Positions 10,424 through 21,190 of a stretch of DNA of 64,000 nucleotides are shown one piece after another (the stretch's first letter is position 1; each line of letters begins with the position of its first letter). Both the position numbers and the translations under genes were made by a program. The notes under the pieces were generated by a model that was not told the origin of the DNA, made no database searches, and saw only the letters and a list, made by a program, of their open reading frames with translations. The DNA is from Siderastrea radians (Eukaryota; Cnidaria; Anthozoa; Scleractinia; Rhizangiidae), in the NCBI GenBank assembly GCA_964017195.1, contig OZ024895.1, forward strand, positions 10,262,501-10,326,500, given 5' to 3'.

Positions 10424-12488
10424 AATGAGCAGACAGAAGCCACTCAACATTGGAGCTGGTTAAAAGCGGGAAAACGACTTCACACAACTATACATGGCAC
10501 ACTGTGTCCTTCAACGAGGGGGTGAGATTGAATTCAAAATTTAAAAGTGAAAGTAAAGGATGTGTCAGTTAACCTTTCTATTCTGAATTTTTCTGTGTTG
10601 CTTTAACAAATTCTGATAAAAAAATCACCATCTTTGAAGGAGCACAGTCCAAGTAATGACCGGGCAAAAGCCACTCAACATTGGAGCTGGTTAAAAGCGG
10701 AAAACCACTTTACACAACTATGCAAGGCACACTGTGTCCTTCAGAGAGAGGGTGACATTTAATTCAAAATGAAAAGAGAAAGTAAAAGATTTGTCAGTTG
10801 ATTTTTCTATTCTCATTTTTCTGTTCCGCTCTGACAAACTCTGGTAAATAATCACCCTCTTTGAAGGAGCACAGTCCAAGTAATGAGCGGGTAGAAGCGA
10901 CATTGTATTCAACGACTTTTGGCGCCAAAATGGTAAAACTGCATAAATTGTCGTACCCCCAAATTTTCATAAAATTATTCAAATTGTCATCTTAAAACTG
11001 TCACGTTTGGCCCATCTGCATTCTGTATTTCGTACTAGGCTACTTTTCTCACACTAGTAAAGGTCATTAACTGTGTTTGGCGATATTTTGGACCACATTA
11101 TTCAAATACAACAAAACCGCCGTTTATAAACAATCAAATTTATAACCGACTGCAAATGGCGCTCGTTTCGAACACCCGAAAAACCATTCATCGAACTGTT
11201 TCATTTTACTCACAAGAAAAGCATTTTGAAAATGGGCATTACGAGATTTTGGCGTGATAATTATGGGGTTAAGAGTTGAGATACAATTTGAACAAAGCAT
11301 GTCTTAATGACATTCATGGCTGTTGTCTACTGTCAGAGCTAGTACTAAGTTCGTATTCACTCGTTTTGACTTAAAATTACCAAATAAAGTCACTTACCGC
11401 GAGTCTTATTGACGGGATTGCAGTAGCAGTACATCAGGCAATGCCAGAAACCAGAATGTACTAGGAATAAACGACAGGCACAAGAAAAGAATCGAAAATC
11501 GCTTGCAGCATGTGCTCGTCTCGTCATTGTGTGGTAGCGTGCGCACAGCACATCAAGAGCAGCGAGGCACCGCTGACCACAATAACTGGCGGGCATTAGT
11601 AGACAATCCGCTTGTGAAAAAAGTAAAAAAGAAAAAGAAACTATCATCTGCACTGGCCATTAATATTTATTTCAATCCCCGCCAAAAAGAGAAAATATAC
11701 ACATGAAACTCCCCTAAAATGTGGCGTAATCCAGTGTCCGCCACTGCTAGTGCAACTTGCATTCAGCTTGTCTCACCGTTGCAATTTGCTATATTCGCTA
11801 CAACCCTTATTATCTTCCAGGCTTATAGTAAACCTTTTGCACATTAGCTGCTCATGAAAACAAATAATCAGAATGTCCCTCGTATTATATTGTATTTAAG
11901 GAGGCTGAAACAGTGTTGTTGGGCGCGCGCAGACTGGGTTCCAATTTACCCGTGAGACTCAAAAATTAAAACGAACAAACAAAAATGGCGTCGCGCTCTC
12001 GTCTGGATTTAATATTTTGCGCCGGTCTTTTAAAAGCTGCGTGTAGGCAAGGTTGAAAACGACTGGAACTTCGGTGACAATTCACTTGAATCATGTCCTT
12101 TTCAATGTTATCAACGCAATCGTCAACTCAGCCGCATATGAAGCGCAGTAAGCTTATATTCAGAGGCTCATGCAACTGAACTGTGCTAGAGAGGACGGTG
12201 ACTTCAAAACTCTCTCATCTCCAGTGAAATGGTATAAAGGCCCTAGAATAGAATTTTTCGCGAACTCCGATTCGTGTTTCTGACAAAACATTCCCATTTA
12301 GAAAAAAGACAAAAAACAAACAAACAAAAAAAAAACAGGCACACACACGCGTTTACGGTGTTGTTAACAAAAACAACGTAGACTACAGTAAAAGGTTTTT
12401 ATTGTCTTCACAAAAGAAAAAAGAAAAAAGTAGTGTAACAAAATTAAACTTGCAGTGAGCGAAAAAAATGTGTAAATGTGTAATGTGT

Positions 12489-12527
12489 GAGTCAAAATCT
12501 GGCTGTGAAACAGACAGATTTTGACTC
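12489..12527. repeat. Perfect 13-bp inverted repeat (hairpin)
   Basis: GAGTCAAAATCTG (12489-12501) and CAGATTTTGACTC (12515-12527) are exact reverse complements with a 13-nt loop. Function unknown. Confidence 0.7.
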
Positions 12528-13925
12528 AATAAAGAGACTTATTCATGCCAAAATGCTGGCAAACCAGCCGCTACAAAGAAAATATTACAAACAATCAGGT
12601 GAAAGATTCGCTTTCTATTTTGCTGAAGTGGTAGTTTCAATCTCAGTTTCACCGTAAATCTGTTTACTTGCGAAACAAAATTAAAAAGCGTACAAGAGAA
12701 TTTCAAAACAATTCATCGCGCGCTATATTTTTATCAGCAGTCGGCTCGCTAAAAACAAGTGCTCTCTTATTTGCTTAATTAAGTGATAGCGCGATAGTTT
12801 GGTGGTAATACGTTTTTTTCCGTAAAGCAATAAGAAAAACCGACCTGTAGAATAATTTCAAAACATTACCGCGCGCTATCTTTGTAAATTCGTTTGGTAC
12901 GAAATACTCCAAATGTTCGGATAAAAGAAATGGTTTCTATCTTGCCGAAGTGGTAATATTGATAATTTGACTGTTATTGGTTTTTCCTGGGGCAAAAACA
13001 ATTCTTCAAACCTTCAAAGCGGTTCTCTAAATTGAGTTTTGATCAATCAATCGAACAAGTTTCATCAACAGAAAATTCTTGACAACATTGACACGTATCA
13101 AAGATCATCAAAGGTAGTTTTGTCCTCGTTTGAATACATACCTCTACATAAGGGACTTCTTCAATGTATTGTTTTTATAGCCGAAAATGTTGTCTTTTTG
13201 TTAATTCTGTTCTTGTGCTCCTGCAAGACATATAATCCCGAAGTGGTGTCCATGTATGCGTTGCTCAATCGTGAACTCCGTTTGAGGGACAACCTTGCCT
13301 GATTGCAGTATTTTCGAAACTCCGTTGTTTTTAAGATTTTCAAGCACATTCCACTTTGGTAAAAGTATTTACTCTCCATCGCATACGTTTCCAATCTGAA
13401 TCCTCGTTTAGTTTAAGAATCGTTGACATGTAAATAATTGTACAGTGGTATAAACAGTAAGCTAAAGTCCACCACCGCTTTCGAAAACATGATATTTGTG
13501 AACGAACGCTGCGAACGTTTGCAAACATTTGGAGATAAGTTCAGTTTTTACAGAGTTCAAGTAGGCTCTTCAGGCAGACAATAAATCAAAACAAGTACAG
13601 AAAGCAGCCTGTCTTGCGAGGATTAAGACAATCTTTGTTCCCAAGGTGTAAAAGAAGCATTAGTCGCCATTCTGAGCGAAGTGCCGATGAATTCACTTGA
13701 GATAGAATCAATCTGCACGAGCAGGAAAACATTCCGCTAAATTTGGCGCCAAGGATCCAATGATTTGAAAACAAATGATGTGATGTTCTTCGACAAGCAC
13801 CGATCCACCCAAAACGTCACCTTTTCAAACGTAAAGAAAGTCATCAGGGCGAAAGAAACGCCCACCGAAATAAACCTGGAATAAACAGACTTGAAACCGC
13901 GTGCCGAGAGTGGCGTGACAATTCC

Positions 13926-13937
13926 TGCGCATGCGCA
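13926..13937. promoter_or_regulatory. NRF-1-type palindrome TGCGCATGCGCA
   Basis: An exact 12-bp palindrome fitting the NRF-1 consensus YGCGCAYGCGCR, in a locally CpG-containing stretch (GTGCCGAGAGTGGCGTGAC). It lies about 4.1 kb upstream of the Ig gene's start codon. A promoter role is only a possibility; no transcript start can be seen. Confidence 0.35.
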
Positions 13938-14690
13938 ATTGCCTATCTTGTCGTGTCGAAATTTTCAACATTTTGTAACTTAGGAAGAACATAATTTCGC
14001 TTCCGCTCGGTAAATTTCTTTGATTTTTTGCATGTTAACTCTAATACGCCCAAAGAGTTTTTCAAGCGAGATTAAAAAATTCTGTCGTACGGGAGAAAAG
14101 TTAAAGGTAAATTCGTAAAAAAAGTGTTTTTTGCTGAAAGTTTTCGACAGAATTTTCTTTAACTTAATCCTTAGGTAGCTTACTAGAATCAAAGGCCGTA
14201 TGCAAAATTTAAAGAAATCTCACCGTCAAATTTTCAAGCAAACATAGGATATCTCTATTTTATGGTCATACTTCGAAACCCAACTGCGTTCCCATGGCAA
14301 CAAATTTCTTAAGGAATCTACCAAAAATTGACACTTTGATATTATCATTATTTTGTAGCAAATTTGATCATGATTGGCCAACTCTAACCTAACTATTTTA
14401 ACTCCCAAATATAAAGAATCGAAAAAAACAAGAACCCTTTCGAGCCACCTTAATGACGGATTTTTTTCAGATCTTATAAAACGGTAGTTATTTTGAGCTA
14501 TCCACCAGTCTAAACAGCAAACCTATCTTTTTAGCTACCTTGTACAATAAATTCTATTTGATATCGCTCTTTACCCAGTTATAACATCAGTGTTATCTTA
14601 ACGGAGGTCCATGAAAGTAGGTTCTTTTTACTTTAAGCCTCAAACAAGTCAAAGAAGAGAGTTTAGACTGAAGTCTTTATACTACATAAG

Positions 14691-14905
14691 TAGTCCACCA
14701 TTTTTCTCCAGCTCCGGCGCGTGAGCATTCAAGGACACTTCGAACATTTTACATGAAGCATGTTGCGACAACGAACGGCCATGAATGACGTCATGACCAC
14801 AAAAATTGAGTCGCATGGTTTAATATATGTTCTGTTTCTATAAGTATGGAGCTCCGCTCTCGCGGGGTCTTCGGCCCGCGAAGCAGCTCCGCCATAAAAT
14901 TTTTC
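14691..14905. mobile_element. Right-end remnant of the GGAGCTCCGC family
   Basis: Ends GTATGGAGCTCCGC, a GC hairpin (CTCGCGGG / CCCGCGAA type) and AGCAGCTCCGCCATAAAAT, closely resembling the right ends near 5000 and 47170. Only this end is present; the rest is deleted or diverged. Confidence 0.55.
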
Positions 14906-15076
14906 AACTGGAACGAGCACAGCGACAACAAGGCATTGAGAGTTACCGGATCTGAAGAAGACCTGGATTAGTAAAACCTTCGAATTAAAAAATATACGGA
15001 ATGACTGATCCTTACGGCAATTAAAGAAAGACAAATGACGGAATAAATAAGTAAAAATATCTGGAACAAAAAATTG

Positions 15077-15357
15077 CCGAATATTTCGGTCTCCAAAACA
15101 AACCTTCTTCAGGGGCTACAGCAGTAAAGTGAGTAAATACGTTACAGGATAAATAAAAGTTTAAACATTTTAAATACATGAATATGATCGTTTGGTAGCT
15201 GAATAGAAAGTGTCATTAATGTAGCTCAGCAAGTTTGTTTAATCCTTGCGGCCCGCTTTTCTTACAGAGTCTCGCTTAGTGTGTATTAGTTCCAAGGGGA
15301 TGATGAGACAGATGTCGTTGACCGAGTGCCCGGGTAAGTTGAAATATTCTGAGGGTA
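15077..15357 (-). pseudogene. Penelope-like element 3' remnant (GIY-YIG C terminus)
   Basis: The minus strand reads YFNLPGHSVNDICLI, then LIHTKRDSVRKA, before breaking. The F-x-x-PGHS-x-x-D and RxxxRK pattern is that of the C-terminal GIY-YIG endonuclease part of Penelope-like proteins. Downstream (15077-15118) is CCTGAAGAAGG, then ACCGAAATATTCGGC, the conserved element-end motif. The upstream parts are missing, so it is a dead 3' fragment. Confidence 0.55.
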
Positions 15358-16018
15358 GGGATACACCGATACACGTCTGATCTTACCCGTCTGATACACC
15401 GGACTCTGGGTACGAGGAGGTGGGTATGAGATTGATCAGGAGGGAGTGATGAACTTAGGCCTGGGCAATAGTGCCGGTATTGGCGACAATCGGAGGTGTC
15501 TGGCCATCGTGTGGTCACATATAAGTCTGCCCGGGAAATTCAAAGGAAAGTTAACAAATGGCTTCCTCGCAAATGTTTACAGTCCAGTTTCTCAAAAAGA
15601 ACAGGTCAAAACAATGAAAGAACGAAAGGAATGTTGCATGCTATAACATAAAAAGTATTCTTAATGCAAATTGGTCCTCAAAACAAAATAACAAATTGGC
15701 GATAAGACTCGAAAGATTTCACGGACGCTTTGGTTGTTCGATTGAAATCGTGATCAAGATCACCTTTCAGAAGCTGTATCTCACAGACCTTTAGATGTGT
15801 CGCTTGGAGACAAAAACATAACTTTTATACGTATAAACTCTTTGTAATTTTAGAAAAATAAAATTGTGTAACAATTTCATTAAAATGATCAGTGGCTCTA
15901 AACACCTTTAAAATGTCATAAAAGGTGTGTTTATTGTTCATCGTGGTGTAAGATAGGTAAGATAAAACTTTTATTCGTTTGTCTCACGATGGAATCGCTT
16001 TGAGTTGTTGATCGCGAC

Positions 16019-16050
16019 GTTTCGACTGCAATACTGCTAGTCTTCATCAG
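16019..16050 (-). ncRNA. Hammerhead-ribozyme-like motif, left arm
   Basis: Mirror copy on the minus strand: CTGATGA (16050-16044) and GAAAC (16023-16019), with one substitution in the stem II loop region (TTGCAGTC instead of TTACAGTC) relative to the right arm. Stem II bases are preserved. Confidence 0.5.
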
Positions 16051-16270
16051 GCGATGAGGTCGATTGTTTACGTGTCGCTATTTGTAGCATGATGGTTCGT
16101 TACTTTTGGTACATTTCGATCCTCATTATTATTCCGACAATTAGATGTTGTTCCCTCACAGGTCCGCTTCGTGGTTGGTCAGCTGTTGTGTTTTCTGCTC
16201 GTTCGTATCCAAGCTTCTGGAATTTCAATTCCACTATCTCTATTGATGTTATTGGAAAGAAGTTAAGTTT

Positions 16271-16522
16271 ATTGATCGTGACCCTTACTGGTACACACGT
16301 AGGGTCAAAGAGGCTATCCATAAAAGACTTCATCCTAATAACATCAATAGAGATAGTGGAATCGAAATTCCAGAAGCTTGGATACCAACGATCAGAAAGC
16401 ACAACAGCTGACCAACCACAAACAGGACCTGTGAGGGAACAACATCTAATAGTCAGAATAATAATGAGGATCGAAATGCACCAATAGAAGCGAACCATCA
16501 TGCTACAAATAGCGACACGTAA
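16271..16522 (+). pseudogene. Penelope-like protein C-terminal fragment
   Basis: Reads IDRDPYWYTRRVKEAIHKR, then LHPNNINRDSGIEIPEAW and IPTIRKHNS, followed by an in-frame TGA (likely a decayed CGA) and a low-complexity tail to TAA at 16520. This is the conserved C-terminal segment of Penelope-like proteins downstream of the GIY-YIG core. The mirror arm encodes the second half on the minus strand. Non-functional. Confidence 0.7.
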
Positions 16523-16539
16523 ACAATCGACCTCATCGC

Positions 16540-16571
16540 CTGATGAAGACTAGCAGTATTACAGTCGAAAC
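16540..16571 (+). ncRNA. Hammerhead-ribozyme-like motif, right arm
   Basis: CTGATGA (16540-16546), then GACT and AGTC which can pair as stem II, then GAAAC (16567-16571): the conserved hammerhead core in the right order. Penelope-like elements are known to carry small hammerheads in their terminal repeats. An extra A before stem II makes activity uncertain. Confidence 0.5.
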
Positions 16572-16598
16572 GTCGCGATCAACAACTCAAAGCGATTC

Positions 16599-16772
16599 TG
16601 TCAAAAACGCCCACAGTCTGTCAAAAACAGTCCACAGTCTGTCAAAACCACAGTCTGTCAAATCCACAGTCTGTCAAAACGCCAACTTTCTCAGGTTACT
16701 GATGTTAAGAGATAACAAGACTCTTTCTTTACTAGAATGGTCCTCAGTTTGACTGTTTTAAAATTAATTAAT
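16599..16772. repeat. 174-bp insertion with CACAGTCTGTCAAA minisatellite
   Basis: Interrupts the right Penelope arm between GCGATTC and CCATCGTG, a site intact in the left arm. It contains about five copies of a CACAGTCTGTCAAAA unit, then a unique segment ending GTTTTAAAATTAATTAAT. A second copy lies at 17044-17154. No TIR or target duplication is evident. Confidence 0.6.
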
Positions 16773-17043
16773 CCATCGTGAGACAAACGAATAAAAGTTT
16801 CATCTTTCCTTTAGAATAGGAGAAGAATACTCCAATGCAAAGAAACGTTTACTGTAAAGTCATGCGCTTGGTTCGAAGTTAATAATGGGCCACAGTAGTT
16901 CCTTACTTTGCTAAACTATCTAGTAAACTAAACGACAAAGACGACAACATTTGCTCGCGGCGAAGCAAAACAGCTGACGCGGCGGCTTTCCGGCCAAATT
17001 TGTGCTGATGACTGATTGTACTCTTATTGAATAATTATAAAAA

Positions 17044-17154
17044 ACCACAGTCTGTCAAAAACGCCAACTTTCTCAGGTTACTGATGTTAAGAGTTAACAA
17101 GACTCTCTCTTTACTAGAATGGTCCTCAGTTTGACTGTTTTAAAATTAATTAAT
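17044..17154. repeat. Second copy of the 16.6-kb insertion unit
   Basis: One CACAGTCTGTCAAAAA unit followed by the same unique segment (GCCAACTTTCTCAGGTTACT to TTAATTAAT) as at 16599-16772, with few differences. It has fewer minisatellite units. Confidence 0.65.
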
Positions 17155-18059
17155 CTTTGAAAATCAAACGACAGGACCAATTCAATTTATTTGTGAAATG
17201 GTCGTCTTGATCGTCAGTTGTGGATCAAGTGGACGGTCAAACTCTTTCTAAAACATTGTGCAACCTGGACAGGAAATCTAGAGGAAAATGGAGGTATTAA
17301 GAATAAATCACTGAATCACTGATCCAGATGGTACTCAAATATATCTAATAGTTTTCATAAAAAAGGACAGAACCAGCTCAGCGATAACTTGTTTCCTGGG
17401 GCGTCCGCATAATTTGCGAGCTGATTCAGATTTTTGTGTTGTTCTGCAAAAGTGTAGTTTACACGGGTTAAATGAGGTTGCGAAAATTTACTAAGTTCGA
17501 TTACTCTTTCCCTAGAAATTAAATATCACTATTCTTTCCTTAAACAGAACGTGGAAGCAAATACTGTAAGAAGAGTTTACTTTTAATACTCAGCTAAACA
17601 AACGGACTGATCATTCTTTAGGTAAACACTATACCAGTTGTTTCAACTTGGGTAAAGACAAAGATCCACTTACCTATATCGAAAAAAGGGATGACTAAAA
17701 TTCCATTACCCAAAAAAACAAGCTTAGCACAAAAAATACGTTTGTAGCCCGAACTCTAACATCAGTTTAACAGCGCCATTTCTGAAGACTCGGCAAACCC
17801 GCAGCCGAGCTGGCGAGTTCATCACTCCCTCCTGAGATATTGATACACCACTTAATACGCCACGTACCTACCGAATCGGTTCCGCTGGACAAGGGTAACG
17901 AGAGCTCTGAAATTTGATGCATGCCTGGCCGATCTGCCTGGCCTGAAAACGAGGCCTACCCGGCGAGACGGGAACGCTGGGATACAAACTGCATCACTTC
18001 CTTGTAGTCTCCTCGCTACGCTCTGTTTTCAATATAGTGGTTAGTTTCCCTTGTTACAG
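17155..18059. other. Region upstream of the Ig gene start; no gene seen
   Basis: No coding feature was recognised. It ends in a pyrimidine-rich tract and TTACAG (18054-18059), the likely acceptor of the signal-peptide exon. Around 17930-17965 there is a CCTGGCCGATCTGCCTGGCC duplication. Confidence 0.3.
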
Positions 18060-18130
18060 GAACTGCTGATATATGGCTTTCTTGTCGCTTTTAGTGCTAT
18101 GGAATGTACTCATATTCACTCGCATAGCGG
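18060..18130 (+). CDS. Exon with signal peptide and start codon
   Basis: A pyrimidine-rich stretch and AG at 18058-18059 suggest a splice acceptor, so at least one upstream 5' UTR exon probably exists. ATG is at 18073, with an in-frame TGA at 18067 just upstream and G at +4, which fixes the start. The exon encodes MAFLSLLVLWNVLIFTRIA, a typical hydrophobic signal peptide, and ends in phase 1 at a GTATGT donor (18131). The split codon completes as Glu in the next exon, placing the likely cleavage site at the exon junction. Confidence 0.8.
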
Positions 18131-18228
18131 GTATGTATTGTTTATTTCCCTATTTGTTGTCCTCAATGTTTGTATTGTTCCATTTTAGAACGGTTAGGCT
18201 TACTATACGCTTTGAATTATCCTCGTAG

Positions 18229-18558
18229 AACCAGCACCAACATACATAACAGAGCCTTCAAAACCTTCATTTGTCGATGAAGGGAACAACATTACTCTTC
18301 AATGGACCTACAATGTAGACGGAACGTTTAAAGATGGAAATTTTCTGCTTCTTCCGTCGAAAACAATAGCAGCAATAGATAGTGGCGGCTTGTTTGTGGA
18401 TGATGCCTATCAAGACCGCATTTTTATGGTTGCATCGGCTAGTGAAACAACGATAACGCTCCTTGCTGTGAACAGATCAGACAGTGGGAATTATCAGTAC
18501 AGGATACGAAACACTGGTTTTGCAGTTGCAGACAGCAATGTGGAGATCTCAGTGCGGT
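18229..18558 (+). CDS. Ig domain 1 exon, V-like fold without cysteines
   Basis: This 330-bp phase 1-1 exon has AG at 18227-18228 and a GTAAGT donor at 18559. It begins PAPTYITEPSKPSF, then NITLQW where a B-strand cysteine would normally sit, a central region with IAAIDSGG and DRIFM, and ends with the F-strand signature DSGNYQYRI, where Y-x-C is expected but Y-x-Y is found. Both disulfide cysteines are therefore missing while the DSGxY hallmark is kept. N-linked glycosylation sequons NIT and NRS are present. Membrane-distal V-like domains lacking the disulfide are known in CEACAM N domains and in some hydrozoan allorecognition receptors; similarity here is by pattern only. The domain probably mediates binding. 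Confidence 0.8.
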
Positions 18559-18609
18559 GTAAGTACAATACCGCTTAAAGTTGACACTCGATATACTCCG
18601 ACGATCCTA

Positions 18610-18660
18610 CCGAGAATCGAGTCGAGAATCGAGACTCGATTCTCCATACTCGATTCTTGT
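18610..18660. repeat. Palindromic GAGAATCGAG cluster
   Basis: GAGAATCGAG, AGAATCGAGACTCGATTCTC and ACTCGATTCT occur in quick succession in both orientations just after the Ig1 donor site, forming a strong hairpin. Possibly a small MITE core; function unknown. Confidence 0.5.
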
Positions 18661-20300
18661 GAGATTCGCTGAGAGGCTGATGTGGACCTGAAATTACGAT
18701 TTCTATAAAATGTCTAATAAGAATATAAAATATCTAAAGCATATAAAATATCTATGAAAATCGCGAACGGTGGAAACTAGAATTACTGCGATTACAAGTA
18801 TGTCTAACAGAAAATTATAAAAACATACGAAAATGAATAAATAAGTAGATAAATGAATAAATAACCAAATAGATAAATAATACAAAACTGTATTAGCTCT
18901 TAAAAATAATAAAAGTTAATGTCCTTGTTGGAGAGCATGCACGACTCTTTGTGGAAATCGATTTTTTCCAATAGCTTGGTGTCTTTCTTTAGTTTTTCTT
19001 TAAAGTGCTCTAGTTTGTTTCTAGTTTTTTTGCTTTTGTAAATACAGACCTAAGAAACCAACAAAAGGATGTATGATGCACCGAGTATTACTGCGTTATT
19101 TCTTTCCAAGCAAAACTTCAGAGAGTGTTTTTATTAAAGCATACATGCACCGGCAAGTGTGAATGACTTTTGTCCTTTTGAGCCGTCACCGCGCGCAAAC
19201 AAAAATAGTAATATCTTCGGTTCCACGAAACATAAAGCGGTGATTGAAACGGCTACACACTCTATAGTTCTACCTTGAATTTCTTGTGCCACAAGGTGTA
19301 AATATGTATGTACAGTGATATTTTGAGGCTATGATTGTGATATCTCAAGCCACTTCCTTGGCTGCTTTCCAACTGTTTTTTTTGTGGTTCATTGCAAACA
19401 TGATATTTTTTTAGTGGGTTGAGATCACGTCAGCACAACCTTATTGTTATTCCTTGAGCTCTCATGTAGTTTTGTTGACGTTTGAGATATCTTCAGTAAT
19501 CACAAGATAGGAACCTCACTGTAACATTTGGCTATTTCATAGATACTTTGTGTTTCTGTGGGTTCCTGCTGGTTGGAGTAATAAGTGGTTTCGAATATCA
19601 ATGATTTTACGCTCACTAAAGTTCAATACATTGTAGCAAAATTTGAGAGAAATAGTGAACTAGATCACTAAGACATTTGTACACTGCAATGTATTGTTTG
19701 CGGAGGTTGGATTTGTTGTTGTCTTGTGTTGTTGTGGTAAGCTATTTCATAATTGACCTTGATATGTTGACAGTTTTCACTATGAGATATTTTTAGTTTG
19801 ATCTAATCAAATTTTTTTGGACCTATACAAAGTCTGACGTTTTGTGGTTGCGTGACTACCTTGCAATTGTGTTTTTGTGTTTTTGTGTATGTGTGTGTGA
19901 ACCAGAAACACTAAAAATGATAACATATTGAGGTGCCTCGTGTACGTTAATTGGTGCAGCAGAGGGGAAATGATTTCTTATACTCGTGTTCAATGAAATA
20001 TAGAGATGTCCAGTCCGAACAGTGGTCTAACGAGGATAGTGAGCTGTGAATGACATGTGGATTTCTGGTTTTGATGTCATATTATTCAAGATTCTATGGC
20101 AGTGTGAAATGTTTGGTTCGCTGATGTTATTGAAAATGGATACCAGGACATCTGTGTTGAAATGTGTACCTTTTGGGTGCAAAGATTTTAATTATTTGTA
20201 TAGAAAAGCTTGTATAGGAAAGTACAGAAAGAATCCTTTTATTCTGCAATATTGTGGGAAAGAAAAAGAGGTTTCCAGTTATCAGAAAAAAAATTAGTCT
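18661..20300. other. Intron 2, first part; no gene seen
   Basis: AT-rich intron sequence. Short open frames around 20046-20297 show no recognisable domain. A TGTGTTTTTGTGT run lies near 19870-19895. Confidence 0.3.
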
Positions 20301-20307
20301 CACACCA

Positions 20308-20511
20308 TCCATCCATCCATCCATCCATGCCTCACTGCTTTTAGGTAGAACAGATTTTCTATGTTTAATAATAACAGATGTAAAATTGGTAAAATTACCG
20401 TGGTTAAATAATGTTTTCTATTTTATTTTATTTTATTCTATTCATCCATCCGTCCGTCCGTCCGTCCGTCCGTCCATCTATCCATCCATCCATCCATCCA
20501 TCCATCCATCA
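20308..20511. repeat. CCAT/CCGT microsatellites
   Basis: (CCAT)n at 20308-20329, and (TCCA/TCCG)n at about 20443-20511, separated by AT-rich sequence. They lie just upstream of the reverse-transcriptase fragment. Confidence 0.8.
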
Positions 20512-20555
20512 ATATCTTTTGGATTGGTTGCGAGCTCAGTAGGAGTGTGTCTTAT

Positions 20556-21190
20556 ATGCACTCAACAGTCTGGTTTTAGACCTTTACACTCAACCGTAAC
20601 AGCCTTATTAGATCTTACCAATGACTGGTATGTAATATTGACAGAAAAAATATAAATGGAGTTATTTTCCTTGACTTAAAAAAGGCCTTTGATACGGTCA
20701 ACCATGAGATTCTACTGAAAAAGTTGGAATATTTTGGTTTTGATTATACAGCTATATCCTTTTTTCATTCATATCTCTCAAATCGTAAGCAACAATGCAA
20801 TGTTAATGGGGCTTCTTCTGAGTTACTGGATGTACATGTATCTTGTGGAGTACCACAAGGAACAATTTTAGGCCCGCTCCTGTTTCTAATGTACATAAAT
20901 GATTTGCCTAACTGCCTGGAGTCCTGCACTGCGAGACTTTATGCAGATGACACAAACCAAACGATATCTGGTGCTCAATTTCATGACATTGAAGGGTTAA
21001 TGAACACTGACCTTAGGCATGTGTTAACGTGGCTAACTGTAAACAAACTATTATTGAACATATTGAAATCCGAATTTATGATCATTGGATCCAGGCAAAA
21101 CATTGCGTCACTAAAGGGTACTATTGATTTGTCTGTGAACGGAATTTCTTTAAGTAGAGTTGAACACACCAAATGTCTTGGTGTCCCGGA
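20556..21190 (+). pseudogene. CR1-like non-LTR reverse transcriptase fragment
   Basis: Reads QSGFRPLHSTVTALLDLTND, then after a frameshift near 20640 NGVIFLDLKKAFDTVNHE (catalytic Asp), VPQGTILGPLLFLMYINDLP, LYADDT (catalytic Asp pair) and WLTVNKLLLN, ending at TKCLGV where similarity stops. It is a mid-RT slice of a CR1/Jockey-like element, lacking the endonuclease and thumb, on the host gene's sense strand. The frameshift and truncation make it dead. Confidence 0.8.

Larger units (their letters stand above)
8965..10900. repeat. 229-bp tandem array interrupted by a hAT derivative
   Basis: The marker TCTTTGAAGGAGCACAGTCC (one base different in the first copy) occurs near 8970, 9197, 10629 and 10857. 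After removing the 9228-10423 insertion, the spacing is about 225-229 bp. Each unit contains CACACTGTGTCCTTCA and AAACCACTTTACACAACTAT (or close variants). The last unit is partial. Short open frames across the array are not protein genes. Confidence 0.75.
10901..14690. other. Long stretch without a recognised gene
   Basis: Open frames here are short and unrecognised. Visible structure: a 13-bp inverted repeat at 12489-12527, two diverged related segments around 12590-12780 and 12830-12960 (both with TTTCTAT, GAAGTGGTA and GCGCGCTAT words), and a GC-palindromic promoter-like motif at 13926. An ATG in good context at 11985 opens only 23 codons. The host gene's 5' UTR exon and promoter may lie in or beyond this region. 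Confidence 0.35.
15959..16806. mobile_element. Penelope-like inverted pair (3' ends outward)
   Basis: Two copies of a Penelope-like 3' end lie head to head. The left arm (15959-16255) reads on the minus strand and the right arm (16334-16806) on the plus strand, with a 78-bp single-copy spacer. Both arms end in the same terminal sequence (ATCGTGAGACAAACGAATAA). The right arm carries a 174-bp insertion (16599-16772). The plus and minus frames therefore encode almost the same protein, which is a mirror effect, not two genes. Confidence 0.75.

Noticed and set aside
11985..12056. ATG in good context opening MASRSRLDLIFCAG, considered as a first exon.
   Set aside because: Only 23 codons, no convincing donor site that leads to a downstream exon, and no family match; left as unsupported.
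16089..16501. Two nearly identical ~130-codon proteins on opposite strands, apparently a membrane protein.
   Set aside because: They are mirror readings of an inverted repeat formed by two Penelope-like 3' ends; the meaningful frame reads RRVKEAIHKRLHPNN instead.
20046..20297. 83-codon plus-strand ORF in intron 2 (starts MNDMWISGF).
   Set aside because: No domain recognised, AT-rich intron, ends at a microsatellite; insufficient support for a gene.
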